DNA of 64,000 bases, taken from NCBI GenBank assembly GCA_946807835.1, contig OX327694.1, positions 8,568,001 to 8,632,000 of the forward strand, read 5' to 3'. Position 1 is the stretch's first letter, and the number at the start of each line of letters is the position of its first letter. The position numbers and the translations under genes are program-made. Origin of the DNA: Ailanthus altissimus (Eukaryota > Streptophyta > Magnoliopsida > Sapindales > Simaroubaceae). Shown one piece after another: positions 24,201-35,630 of this stretch. The notes under the pieces are model-generated. The model had not been told where the DNA came from. It did not search any database and worked only from the letters and a program-made list of their open reading frames with translations.

Positions 24201-24469
24201 TATACTGGGTTAAATGCTGCTAATCATAGGGATTGAATAATCTCTCAAAGATCTACGTTCTCCCACTTGTTACTGAAATTGAAATTGATAGGCCATGATA
24301 TAGCTTTGAAAGGTATCATAAGAAAAATAAAAACAAAAAGAATTGAAAAGCAAATGTACAAAAAAATAAAAATAAAAATAAAAAAAGACTTATTTGAAAA
24401 ATAAAATAAAATAATTATTAAATAAAAACAAGAAAGATTAGTATTAATATTGATAAAAATAAAATATTA

Positions 24470-24487
24470 TCACCGACAGCAGTGCCA
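24470..24487 (-). other. Primer binding site, Asp-tRNA-like
   Basis: The minus strand reads TGGCACTGCTGTCGGTGA six bases from the LTR edge. It resembles the TGGCGCCGTTGCCGGGGA site used by Athila/Tat elements, with several C-to-T-like changes. Confidence 0.65.
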
Positions 24488-24493
24488 AAATCT

Positions 24494-25769
24494 TGATGCA
24501 ATATTTCTAGATCTTAAAATTAAATGTAAGTATACGCTATCGTAACAAGTAATAAAGGAACTTATAAAGTCAGATGTTGAACCCACAAAGATAATTTTTA
24601 TTTTTTACCAAGTACTAAAATTATATCTTTCTTATAATTATTCAAAAAAATTAAATCTTAATTTTGCAATGAATTTAAGTAAAATAAAAGTGTAGAAAAT
24701 AAATGACACAACTTAAATAAAATAAGAAGATAGCGATATATAGAAAGCCTAGGGTTAATTACTATCCTTCAATATATTTTTTAAAGATTAATCTTTTTAA
24801 TATTTATATCCCTCAATTCTTATTATTGGTCAAGACACTAATGTATTCACAAACCTCTTCCAAGGTCATACAAGTATATCATAATATACCAAATACCTAT
24901 ATTTCTGTGATACTTGTAATAAATTAAGATTCATTAAGAACAAGTCTTATTGACCATACATTCCAATTAGGTATATTCCTATCCTAATTCAAAATTTGCA
25001 TATGCAATATTAAATATTACTCTACAATCATGTATAAAATTATCTAGATCTAAATACAATGATGCCTTTTTCGACTGTATTAAAGTATTACCAATTCAAT
25101 CACAATATTGATTAGATATTATGAAGCATTAAGAACAAATAATTTGAATAATAAAGAATTAAAATCAAATAAATATTAAAAAAAATCCAACAATTAAGCT
25201 CACATATTGAGTTTAAGTAATAACCCTAGAAAATAAATTTAGCTCATGATAACAAGAGAATTATGACTGAAAAATAAAATAAACAAAATACAACCAAAAG
25301 CAAACCAATATAGACGTTAATTCGCAATTGGTTGATACGCCAAATATTTGCCAATAATCTCTTGCTTTCTTGAATTCCCCTTACTTCTCTCTCTAAAAAT
25401 GGCTTTTCTTCAATGTGTTGTAGCTCTAAGAGCCATAAGTTATGTCTCTCTTGAGGTCTGAAATAAAAGGCCTTTATATAAGGATTGATTGAAGTATATG
25501 AGTTGTATTTCTTTTTTATTATAGCGCGATCACTATTCTGTGCATTGTTCACTAGTTACTGTTCATCGATGGAGCGAATCACTTTAGCATATACTGTAGC
25601 AAATTAATGTTTTGCCTTATTTTTCTTAGATTTTTATCCCCAATTGCTCTACTCACTCTAAACCTACAAAATAATAATAAAACATATAAAAAGCCTAATA
25701 TTCTTATTAAAATGAGCAATTAATCAAGTTAAATGAGTGAAAATAATAGATATAATTTACACTTATCAA
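24494..25769 (-). repeat. 5' LTR of Athila-like element 1
   Basis: 1276 bp, pairs with 19585-20895. The minus-strand TATA box is at about 25471-25480. Confidence 0.85.
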
Positions 25770-25914
25770 TACGCTTCGTGTGCGAGTGCGTCTCACGAGC
25801 GCTAATCGGGCACAGCTTATAGGTATTTGTTATTTATGTTTGCACAATATAAGATTATACATCACAAAGTGGAGAAAGACAACATCCAAACAAGCGCGAG
25901 CGCCTACTAGGCGC

Positions 25915-25950
25915 TTTGCGCACAAGTGCCACGTGGCACTTGTACGCAAA
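25915..25950. repeat. 36-bp near-perfect palindrome with G-box core
   Basis: The central 22 bp (25922-25943) are a perfect palindrome around CACGTG. One mismatched pair (25921/25944) follows, then six more paired bases on each side (tttgcg and cgcaaa). The core GCCACGTGGC is a strong G-box sequence. A smaller inverted repeat (agcgcc/ggcgct) lies just before it at about 25899-25915. The surrounding 200 bp are unusually GC-rich for this window. Confidence 0.9.
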
Positions 25951-26120
25951 AATAAGAAAAAAATTATAATTATTTAAATCTTAATTAAAGTAATTAATTA
26001 TTTATATTATTTTATATGTTAAAATAATATTTATTTATTTAATTTAGTTAATTTTTTTAGTTATGTTATTAATATAAATTTATATGTTAATTAATTTGTT
26101 CAAACAAATGATTAATTAAA

Positions 26121-26370
26121 TAATATCAGAACTGCATTGTTGAATTTTGTTATTATCATACTAAAATTGCGTTGCTGGCTTTTTTTAATAATTGTATTTT
26201 TTGTTGTAACATTTTATCAAACTGGAACTACACTGCCAGATTCTTTTAATGGTCATATTTATTGTTGTCAGATTTTATCATACCTGAACTGCACTGCTAA
26301 ATTCTTTTTATGGTCGTACTTTTTATTTCACATTTTATCATACTGGAACTGCACTGCCGAATATTCATGA
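26121..26370. repeat. 60-61 bp minisatellite, about four units
   Basis: Units start at 26157, 26218, 26279 and 26339 (spacing 61, 61, 60). A partial unit lies at about 26121-26156. Each has the core (ca)tactggaactgcactgcc followed by a T-rich stretch. A + strand frame crosses it but is low-complexity and not gene-like. Confidence 0.85.
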
Positions 26371-26599
26371 TTAATTTATCATACTCGACATTTTTAAGTG
26401 GTCAAAATACAAACTATATGACAAATAAAGTATGATTTACAGCAGAGCATCAAAATAATAAATATAAGTAACATAAAATAATCTGACTTAAAATACACGT
26501 TAAGTTTAAATTTAAGTATACAAATATAAGTAACATATAATAGTAAATAAATACACATTAACGTGCCATATCATTAGCTATGCAAAGCAACTAAGTTTT

Positions 26600-29500
26600 A
26601 ACATATCTGGCGGTTATGTTTATGCTGCTTATAGCAACTACACACATTCTTCGTCAGTTCCTCACATTGGGATGGAATCCACTTCTTCTAACTTCTCTCT
26701 GATTTATGGCGTGCTATAACAGACAGGATGTCAGCATCTATCAACTCTTATAAAATAATCCAATATGCTGAGTGGCCAATCGGATTGATTGGCTTGCTAT
26801 ATGCATGAAACAATGACTTAGACGTGTAAATAGAAGAACAAGAATCCTAATATTATAATCTAGTCTATCATTGCAATAGTATTGGCACAAGGTAATTGTT
26901 AAAAATTAAACTTCCGATTTCAGAAACTGCATGACTTCACTGGGATGTGTACAATTCTATTTCTATTACCATCCTTTACGATAAAGAAATGATGATCTAT
27001 CGAGTGAACAGTCATGCTGATGGACTTATCATTGTGCTTCCAAACCTTGCGATAGACCCAATTCATTAGAAAATTTGTCATACCTTTTGCAGCCTCTCAT
27101 CTCTACAAAAACTAATTTTGCATTAACTATTGAATCCACTCAACCAAGGTAGCATAAGAAAATTTTATGTATTTTGTAATAACATTAATGCTCTTTACAA
27201 TGTTAGTGGTCATAATGTCATATTTTTTGAATGCTCCTACTGATCTAGTCCATTTGAAAAAAAAAAAAAACCTCATCCTATAAGTATCTTATTGTCTCTG
27301 GTTTTATCTCCTGCAACTTTCTTAATTTGGTCTTAAATAGTAAGGCGATATGCCTTTGTACAAACAAAAAGAATCCCTCATTCTTCTTCTTCTTCAATGG
27401 TATCTAGTATTTTGTGACCAAATTTTCTTTCAAGTAATAAATGCATATCCATGATATGCATTAGAAAATATCTCTTGAATGGTCTTCTCAATACCAGCGA
27501 GTCGATCGAATATAAATACAAAATCATCAAGATCACTAAGGACTCCTCGAAGTTTAACTATAAACCATACTTAGGAAGCATCAATTTCCAAATCAGTAAT
27601 AGCCTATGCTAGTGGAAAATTTTAATTGTTTTCATCTTTATAAACGGACACAAATATTGTACACAAGTACATACTTTTTAAAAATATTACATTAACTGCA
27701 ATAACAGCTCAGATATATAACTAAAAACCTTGAATACATGGTTTAATCGTCACAAAGAAATGCTTGAAGTGATTAAAGTCATCAATTGTCAAATGAGTAA
27801 CCGTACCTAAGTTTTGTTGTTTCGGTACATAGTTATATGTAGGAAGTAATCTAAATGAAGACTCGGGAGTACCTTATATCAACTTACATGCATGCGATGG
27901 ATGTATTTTATACATATTATTTAGGCTTTTATAGATTTAGCATTTGTTCATTTCGTGTAAATATTAGGCTTTTTTATGTGATTTATTATTATTTTATAGG
28001 TTTGAAGTCAATGGAGTTAATTAGGATAAAAATCCAAGGGAAAAAATGGTAAAACTATCAAATTTTCTACAATAATTGTGAATATAATCTCTTACAGTAC
28101 TATGAAGAGTAATTTTGCTATAGTGTTAGCGTTGGTTGCTCAAGTCAGTGTTTCCAGTACTCGAGGCACTCAAAACATCAGGGCCACAATACTCAAGCCT
28201 AGAAGTTGACTCCATTAATCCTAAGTCTCAGCACAACAACGTCTAAAAATACAGTGTTATGGCACTCAAGTCAGAAAGCTCACCATTGCAACATTTTAAG
28301 AGTTAACGTCGCAATGACTATGCAATAAAAAGAAAAATCAAAAGAAACCCAATCAAACTTGGACTCGACATTATCTTACTTTAAAGTCACGGAGCCTATA
28401 AATAGAAGCCTTTTGAAGCCAAAAATAAAGATAATAAAGGAGAGCATGAAAAAGGACAAGTTTTAGGGAGTTTAGATCATGATTTGAAGATTGAAGAAGG
28501 GATTCAATTACAAGTTAGAGAAATAAAGTGATGAATCAAGACATTGATCTGTCTTTTCTTCTTCTCTTACTTTTATCTTTCATTCTTCTTCATTATGTCT
28601 ATCAATTTATTTTCTAAAACTCTAAATTCTATATAAGTTAATTTTTATATTTAGGGTTACAACTTTAAACTCAATAAATGATTGAATTCAAGTTCTTTTC
28701 TTATTTTTATGAACTCAATAATAGAATTATTCAATTATTCTATGTTTAATGCTTTCTAATTACTTAATCACTAATTAGATTATTATGAGAACCCTAATAA
28801 ACTTGACAAAGGAATTTAGGCGTTGGCCTTGAAAATTTTAATATATGATCATAGTGTAACAGTTATGAGTTTCATATGGGATAAACATATACCCATATGG
28901 CATATATGGTAGTAATAGATCAATTCTTAAGGAATCTTATTCTTATATAATTATCACAGACATATAGGTAATTGTTAGGGTAAGGTATAGTCATCCAACC
29001 ATCGATATAGGCTTATAATAATATTAGGGGTCTAGCCAACATTTCATATTAAGGGGTTAACTTAAGAAAAGATTAATTAGTTCAAGTAACATATCGAGGA
29101 ATAGTTGTAATCCTAGGTTTTATTTATTATTTGTGATTATATCTTATTATCTTTAGTATTTTCTATCTTGTAAGTTTTTTATTATTTAGTTTAGATTACT
29201 ATCTTTTGATTTTCATTCATCTAAATAAAAATAAGAAGACACAATTTTAGTACTTAGCATAACAATAATTTCTCATAGAAACGATACTTTACTCACTCTT
29301 TATTACTTGTTTATAATAGTATGCACCTGTGCTTTAGCATTAACATAACAACATGCTCCCTAGCTTGCTAAACAGTGGAATAAGTTATCTTCACACTAAA
29401 CTCTTCATATATATCTACTTAGATCTACTTTGGTCTATAAAGTCAACTCACTGATACAATCATATTCTTTATGAATTTTCCAATAATCTGACTCTTGGCT

Positions 29501-30425
29501 TGTTGGTAACCATCGCGCAATCAATCCAACTGACACGTGTAATATTCATCAATTTTGTACATAATGAAATGCTTTCTCGAATCTGTCGACACCCCACATA
29601 ATCGCCATTTGCATCTCTCATCATTACATTTTACCTCAAATTGATCTTTCGTAATTTTGAGACTTTGAAGCTCCAATTATCCTTAAGTGCTAACATACTA
29701 ATAGCCTAATAAAGTTCATTTTTGCTATCATATATGTTTCTATAAATACATCTCCAATTTCAGTACATGAAAATTTATCGAATATGCCTAAGTTTGATAG
29801 TGGTAGTAGGGAAATAAATATAAAAGGGTTTTTAGCTTTACAATCATCTCATTTTTTAATTTTCAACATTAAAAGATCTTGTTGAAACATAGCAGTGTCC
29901 GTCTTTTCTTCTATATTATCAACATTTTTAATACTATCGACATCCCCATCTGCCCTAATATCGTAATGTGTAAAGTTGCATTTTTGTTGACCTTTATATA
30001 GGAATAATGATAATGATCCGTTGTGTTTATGAGAACTACAACCATTATTATTGTTAGAGGTATGTAGCTCACTTGGTTGCTACCAGTTGCCAATATAAAA
30101 TAAGTATGATAAGGTGGTTAGTTTTGAATGGACACCTATGTATCCTCTTCAAACACATGAGCTTTGGGATCTATTATTACACATAGATGATATAATGATC
30201 TTTTATTAACACTCCCGCCCCAAAAAAAAGAATCGAACATTGTAATCTTTTCTAATCTCAATTGGTCTCAACTTAAACCTCGTTCCATCAATAAATATTT
30301 TTAGAGTTGCCTTATAATCTAGATTGTCAACTCTAATTACACAACACACATTATTTAAAATATCTTCATAATTCACATCCTTCGAAATTAAAATACCAAA
30401 GTTACTATACCCAATATATAACTGT
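26600..30425 (-). pseudogene. MULE (Mutator-like) transposase, split by a solo LTR
   Basis: Read on the minus strand, the order is that of plant MuDR-type transposases. An N-terminal beta-grasp-like region lies at 30400-30220 (DVNYEDILNNVCCVIRVD). The DNA-binding region with a C..C-W-L motif is at 29700-29370, ending in a KITYSTV-QAREHA-like block. The catalytic region is at 27875-27180, with TVTHLTID, PLA-AI-D-EIDAS and DDFVFIFDRLAGI, which carries the catalytic aspartate. Then TTNIVKSIN and MTNFLMNWV follow. At the end a CCHC knuckle (CSCYKQHKHNRQIC, 26645-26603) follows a KPINPIGHS block. Many stops and shifts are present. The solo LTR at 27889-29345 splits the gene. The terminal inverted repeats of the transposon were not found. 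Confidence 0.85.
27889..29345 (+). mobile_element. Solo LTR of an Athila-like family inside the MULE
   Basis: A noncoding 1457-bp block separates the DNA-binding and catalytic parts of the MULE transposase. It starts TGCATGCGATGG and ends ttaaca. The flanks ttaca (27884-27888) and taaca (29346-29350) look like a target duplication with one change. The segment near 27960-28040 matches the beginning of the minus-strand Athila LTRs at 19585 and 24494. A CCTATAAATAG TATA box lies near 28390. No internal domain remains, so the rest was lost by LTR-LTR recombination. Exact ends are uncertain by a few bases. Confidence 0.65.
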
Positions 30426-32913
30426 CACTAAAGCTTTTCCACCTTCTCCCGAAATAAATAAGTATTGACTTATACACCATGAGACCTTAAACAAACAAAC
30501 GATTATTAAAAAAAAACTATTCAAATTATTCAGAACATGCAAATAAGAAAAAAAAACGTGTGAAACTAAATAGTAGTGTGAGAAGCGTGACAAGTAGGCC
30601 TGCCATGCATGCCTTTCCATTTACGCGACGCACCCAAAATGGCACCTCCCGCGAATTTTTTCATAGATCTGGTTTTCTAGATCCAACCAAATCTTACCCA
30701 ATTTTACAAATTTTCTCTCATTTATCTCTAAAACTTTACTAAACTACACTCAGATTATATTTCGATCTTAATACATATCAAAATAAGCACAACTTCAAAC
30801 AAATCCATCATTTTAACTTATATATACGATAAAATATACATTATACGACAATAAAAAAATTTCTTACCTTTGTAAATGATTTACAATTTCAAATCTAGTT
30901 ATTTTGAACGTTGAAGTGTATTTTTGAGATGGATTTGCTAAAACTTGAGTTGATTTTGTGTTTTTAGTTTTCAAATCTTTTATTTACTACTATATTTTAC
31001 ATAAGAGGGTAAATATATCAATTAACCATTTATTTGGCTAATAAAGATTAGCATTCTACTTTATGGCTAAAAAAGAAGATTAATTAAAATTAAGGGCCAA
31101 TTGTAAAAGTTTCTAATTTAGGAATTCGTCCTAATATCTACTTTTTATATGGTTGATAAAAAAAATGAAAATCTTATTAAACTTCTACTTTATTTATTTT
31201 CTTCTACTTTATTTATTTTTGAAGTTGTCTGAATTGACTTTAAAGAGTGAATTATGGGTATTGACATTTTGTTCCTTTTCTTTGCCTTTCTTTTTCAATT
31301 ATTAAGAACATTCTTGAGTGCTTGTCAAAGACACTATAACACTCAAGTCAGTATTTAAATAATTTAGGAAAAGTTAAAAAAATAAGTTTAAATGAGCATT
31401 TAAAAAATGTGAATTGTGTTAAAAAAAACATTTGTGTATATTTTATTTGTGAATGATTGAGTGATTGTTCGAATGAATTTTTAAATGTCAAAAAATGAGA
31501 AAACAAATTTAGGTAGGATTTGGAGAGAAAGGGTAGCCTTCCTTCAAATTTCACTTCAGTCATTCAACCAGTCCCATTTAATTCCATTCATATGATGTTT
31601 CAAGTCTTCTTTATAGATCTATTAATAGTTTGTTAACTTAAAGGATAGCGATCCCATGCATCTTTGTTCTCCTCCTTTAATTTTAAGGAATGGACATGTG
31701 GTATGCTATCATTGGGACAATCCAAATGAATATTGTCCCAATGTGTTTTAGTAGTTGAAAAATCTTTTTGATTATTTATATTTAGTAGAAGAAAATTTTA
31801 CTTAAATCTTTAATATTGATTCAATTTTTAATGTTGACGAGGAAAAGTAAGACCACCAAATTGAATATGATTTTCATAAGGGATGAGAACAATTTTATCT
31901 TTAGAGTTTGGGTTAATATCCAATTTTATCCCACGAATTTAAAAAAAAAACTAATTTTATCCCAATTTATTAGCCTGTTGCCGTTAGATTTAATGGTTGA
32001 AGGGGAAATTCGTAACTCGATATGATAAGGTGATGTAAATTGATATATAACAAGTCATGTCATTTCCACATGACTGTCAGTGATTAGCCATTAAAAAATT
32101 CATGTTTTTGAACTCAAAGACTTTATCTAGCTATTCATCTTCTAGTTCAAACTCCCTTCTTTGAACCACTCTCTCTCAAAAACATTTCTATCAAATCCTG
32201 TTTCAACCATTCTTTGTCAAAAAAGAGCGAATGAAATTCACTATAAATGGCTGAATGCCAAGGCCAATTCCGTGACCACCTACCATTTATGGGCTACGAC
32301 ACTGTTTTGTGGTAAGTAAATCGATTTACAGGTGAAAAAAGCACAAACTTTTGTTGGGTTCTAAATACATTGTTTCTCCAAAATTATTTATGAGTGTTTA
32401 TGATTTAATTTTGGGTTTCATCCTATTTTTTTATTGTTTGATGGATAAGTTTTTATTTTTTTATGATTTTTTGTTTAATTATTTTTTTAATTACAAGATT
32501 TCATTTCATTTCATTAATTTTAAGTATGGTTGAGGTGTGTTTGAACCAAAATTTCAAAGGTTTCTTGAGGTAGCTATTATAAGTGCAAAATTCTAAAGTT
32601 TGTGGGTTCAAAATTTTGTATTGTTAATGGCCATTGTGATTACTGTGTATGGATGCCATTGTGTTATTGTGTAAAAATTTAAACACTGAAATGTTAGGAC
32701 TATTCCTCATGGGATTGTGTAAAAATTTCAACACGAAAATGTTTGTTGATGGGGAAAATATTTAGAGTTATATTTGACGGGTTATAGAACAAGGACTGGG
32801 TTGATACTAAATATGAAGATTTTTCTTTATGTGTTTGATTATAAATGTTGTTATTGTGTTTAATAGGGCAGTACTATAAAAAAGACTTGTGTTTGTTGAC
32901 AATATAGATATAG
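30426..32913. other. DNA between two divergent MULEs, no gene seen
   Basis: Probable promoter and terminal parts of both transposons. It includes an 11-bp perfect inverted repeat at 31711-31721 and 31732-31742 (attgggacaat) and a duplicated gtgtaaaaattt(a/c)aacac block at about 32660 and 32716. The short frames here do not resemble proteins. Confidence 0.45.
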
Positions 32914-34668
32914 ATGGCATCTGAAGATGAAGAGTTTGTTATCACTACTGTCAAAGTGTTGGAGTGCGATCACTACATATACTACGTCAAGGTTGACTAC
33001 TGTAGTCTTATTACATAGAAGAATGAAGGATGTGAGGAATTATTTAAGAGGCCATTATTTTTAAGAGGCAAGTTTTTAGTGATTGTAACTATTCCTTAGA
33101 AAGGGCAGAAAGTGGAATTGAAAAAGATGGTGATCTTGTGGGGTGATTAGTGAGTATTTAAGAAAAAGGTGGTTTTACGTGGATATTGACATTTAGGTGT
33201 TACCATTAAAGTTAGTGACTCCCCTACAATATAAAAATCAATGAATGCCAAAGTATGATGGTAATAGTGGCCCAGGCTTGATGAAGAAGCTATTTTCTAA
33301 TCCTGTCCAACCATGCCATTGCCACTATCATTTTCTAAACACAAGATATAGAAATGGAGGACCCTTGCTCTTAAGTGTACCAAGGTAGTCCTCCACAACC
33401 ACCCAGTCCAAGCCCCCCACTAAACTAACCACAACAACCAAGCCCATTAGTCTAGCAACCACAACAGTCAAGCCTAAGCTCATCACTTCATCAACCACAT
33501 CAACTAAACCCACCACACTATCACAGTCCAAGTCTTCCACAACAACCAAGCCTATCACTTGAGCAACCATAATAGCAACACATTCCAATACAATAACTAC
33601 AGTAGCATATCCTAGGTCTACCACACTAGGACGGCCCTAGTCCACCAACTCAGCAAAACTTTATCTTTTCATAAGAGGAGGCATCCTGATCAAATAGTGA
33701 CTAAAAAGAGGTTGTGTATTTAAATGATACTAATGCTGAAGACATTGACCAATAAGAGAGAAATGCACAGTTGAATGACAATGATAATGTAATTGACCAT
33801 TCACTATCAAGCTATCAGTCAGATGATAAGGAGGGTCCCCTAGTCTCCTCATTAGATAAAAATAATGCACTTAGAGATACAACAAAGTAAGTCTTAAGGA
33901 TGCCTATAGTTCATTTATGCAATAAAGGAGAAAAATAGAATTGTATACAAAATACAACAATTACAAGAAGATAGGTGCTATTCAAAGGAAGCAAATTCAG
34001 CATAGATTGCTTCATAGTTTGTTAATGCCTTGAAAACTAACCCTAAAATGTCAGTTAAGGTAATGATGGATGAGTTAAAGCAAAGATTCAGTATACAATA
34101 TAGTATGAAAAAGATAAGAAGATCTAGAGTTAGTACATTTAAAGAAGCCAATAGGGATCATGGGTTATCATATCAAGGTTGAAGGATTATGCTAATGTGT
34201 TGATGGAAAAAAAAACTCTAGTATACTAGTTAAGCTATAGTTTGATGTAACTATTGAAGATGGTTCAATGTGGTTTACGAATTTTATGTACAACCTTCCA
34301 CCTTTAAGAGATGTTTCCTCAAAGATTGTAAAAGGTTCATAGAACTAGATGGGTGCCATTGAAGGCCCTTCATAGAGGAGTATTATTATAACACCCATTT
34401 TTTTAAAATTATTTTTTTATCTAAATATTTTTAATTATTAAACAAATGGGGTCCATAGTATTATTATTATTATATATTCATACTATTATTAGTTGTGTAG
34501 GGTCAAAGAAAATTTATATATATTATATATTTATATTTTTAAATACATGTGGGACCCATAGAAGATTGTAGAAGATTGGTATTTGAGAAAAAGAGGAAAT
34601 TGGTGGCTCTTGATTTTCCAATTTTTTTTCATTAAATTTAGTTTGCTTCTTTTCTTGTTGACTTGTTG

Positions 34669-34880
34669 GAGATGAGAGGAAGGAGAAAAGAAAAAAAGAA
34701 AAAGAAACGGAGAGAAAGGGGGGAGGAAAGAAAAAGATGAGAAAGAGAGAAGGAGAAATGGAGAGGAAGAGAAGAAGGGAAAGAAAAGAAAAATAAAATG
34801 GAAAGAAAGAGAAACCGAGAGGGAGAGAAGAGGGTAAGAAAGAAAGAGAAGAAAAAAGAATGAATGAAAGAAGAAGAAGA
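34669..34880. repeat. Long polypurine (A/G) tract
   Basis: About 210 bp with very few pyrimidines on the plus strand. Such tracts can form triplex DNA. It explains the serine/phenylalanine/leucine-rich frame on the other strand. Confidence 0.85.
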
Positions 34881-34954
34881 ATTATTTGTGAGTGATTTCT
34901 TTTATTTTTAAATTTGTTTGATATATTTAATTTTATATTTGGTTGATGTGAGAA

Positions 34955-35630
34955 ATATGTATGCATGTATATATATGTATACACATGTGGGTATGTATAT
35001 ATTTCTAATCATGTATTTGTGGGTATGTATATATGTATGTATGTATATATGTACGTATTCAAATGTATGTATGTATTTATGTATATGTGTGTGTTTATAG
35101 ACATATATATTATATTTATTGACCATGAAAATAATGTGTATGTATATATGTATGTATGTATGTATATTATAGTGTATAAGTCATACAATGTATATGTAAG
35201 TATGTATATATGTATGTAGGTTTATCTCTATGCATGTATGTATGCATCTTTGTGTGTATATTATATTTTATTAGAAATAGAATTGATATATATATTATGT
35301 ATGAATGTAAGTATGCATGTATTTATGTGTGTATGTACGTATGTATATTATATTGTATTAGTCATAGAATTGATGTGTATGAGCCATGGAATTGATGTGT
35401 ATTATATATGTATATTATATTTTATTAGTTATGGAATTGACATTTATGCATGTATGTATTGCATTATATTTGTCATGGAATTGTTATGTAGGAATTTATA
35501 TATGTATGTATGTCTTTATTTATGTTTTGTTGTCAATGGATTATGTGAATATTTATATGTAATTAATAATTAAGAAAGAGTTTATGCAATTGATGTGTAT
35601 GTATATGTATGTATATATATATATGCGGTT
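34955..35630. repeat. Degenerate (TATG)n microsatellite region
   Basis: Repeated tgtatgtatatatgtatg-like units, densest at 34955-35240 and 35320-35350. It gives rise to several overlapping Met/Tyr/Val-rich open frames that are not genes. Confidence 0.85.

Larger units (their letters stand above)
19585..25769 (-). mobile_element. Athila-like Ty3/gypsy element lacking pol
   Basis: A complete LTR-bounded unit of 6185 bp. The LTRs (19585-20895 and 24494-25769) both begin TGATG and end TTATCA on the plus strand and align along their length. The target duplication is ATACA/ATACG. The minus-strand order is 5' LTR (right), PBS (24470-24487), gag (about 24200-22758), a long noncoding part and PPT (20896-20909), then 3' LTR (left). 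Protease, RT, RNase H and integrase are missing, so this copy would need enzymes from another element. The LTRs differ at many sites, showing an old insertion. Confidence 0.85.

Noticed and set aside
33328..33624. 98-codon Val-rich frame on the minus strand
   Set aside because: It is the antisense of the Pro/Gln-rich repeat in the second MULE; composition is explained by the repeat.
34523..34984. 153-codon Ser/Phe/Leu-rich frame on the minus strand
   Set aside because: It is the complement of the purine tract in the solo LTR, low complexity and without family features.
34908..35573. Several overlapping Met/Tyr/Val/Ile-rich frames on both strands
   Set aside because: All come from TATG-type repeats; not genes. 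The repeats are contiguous and lack spacers, so they are not a CRISPR array.
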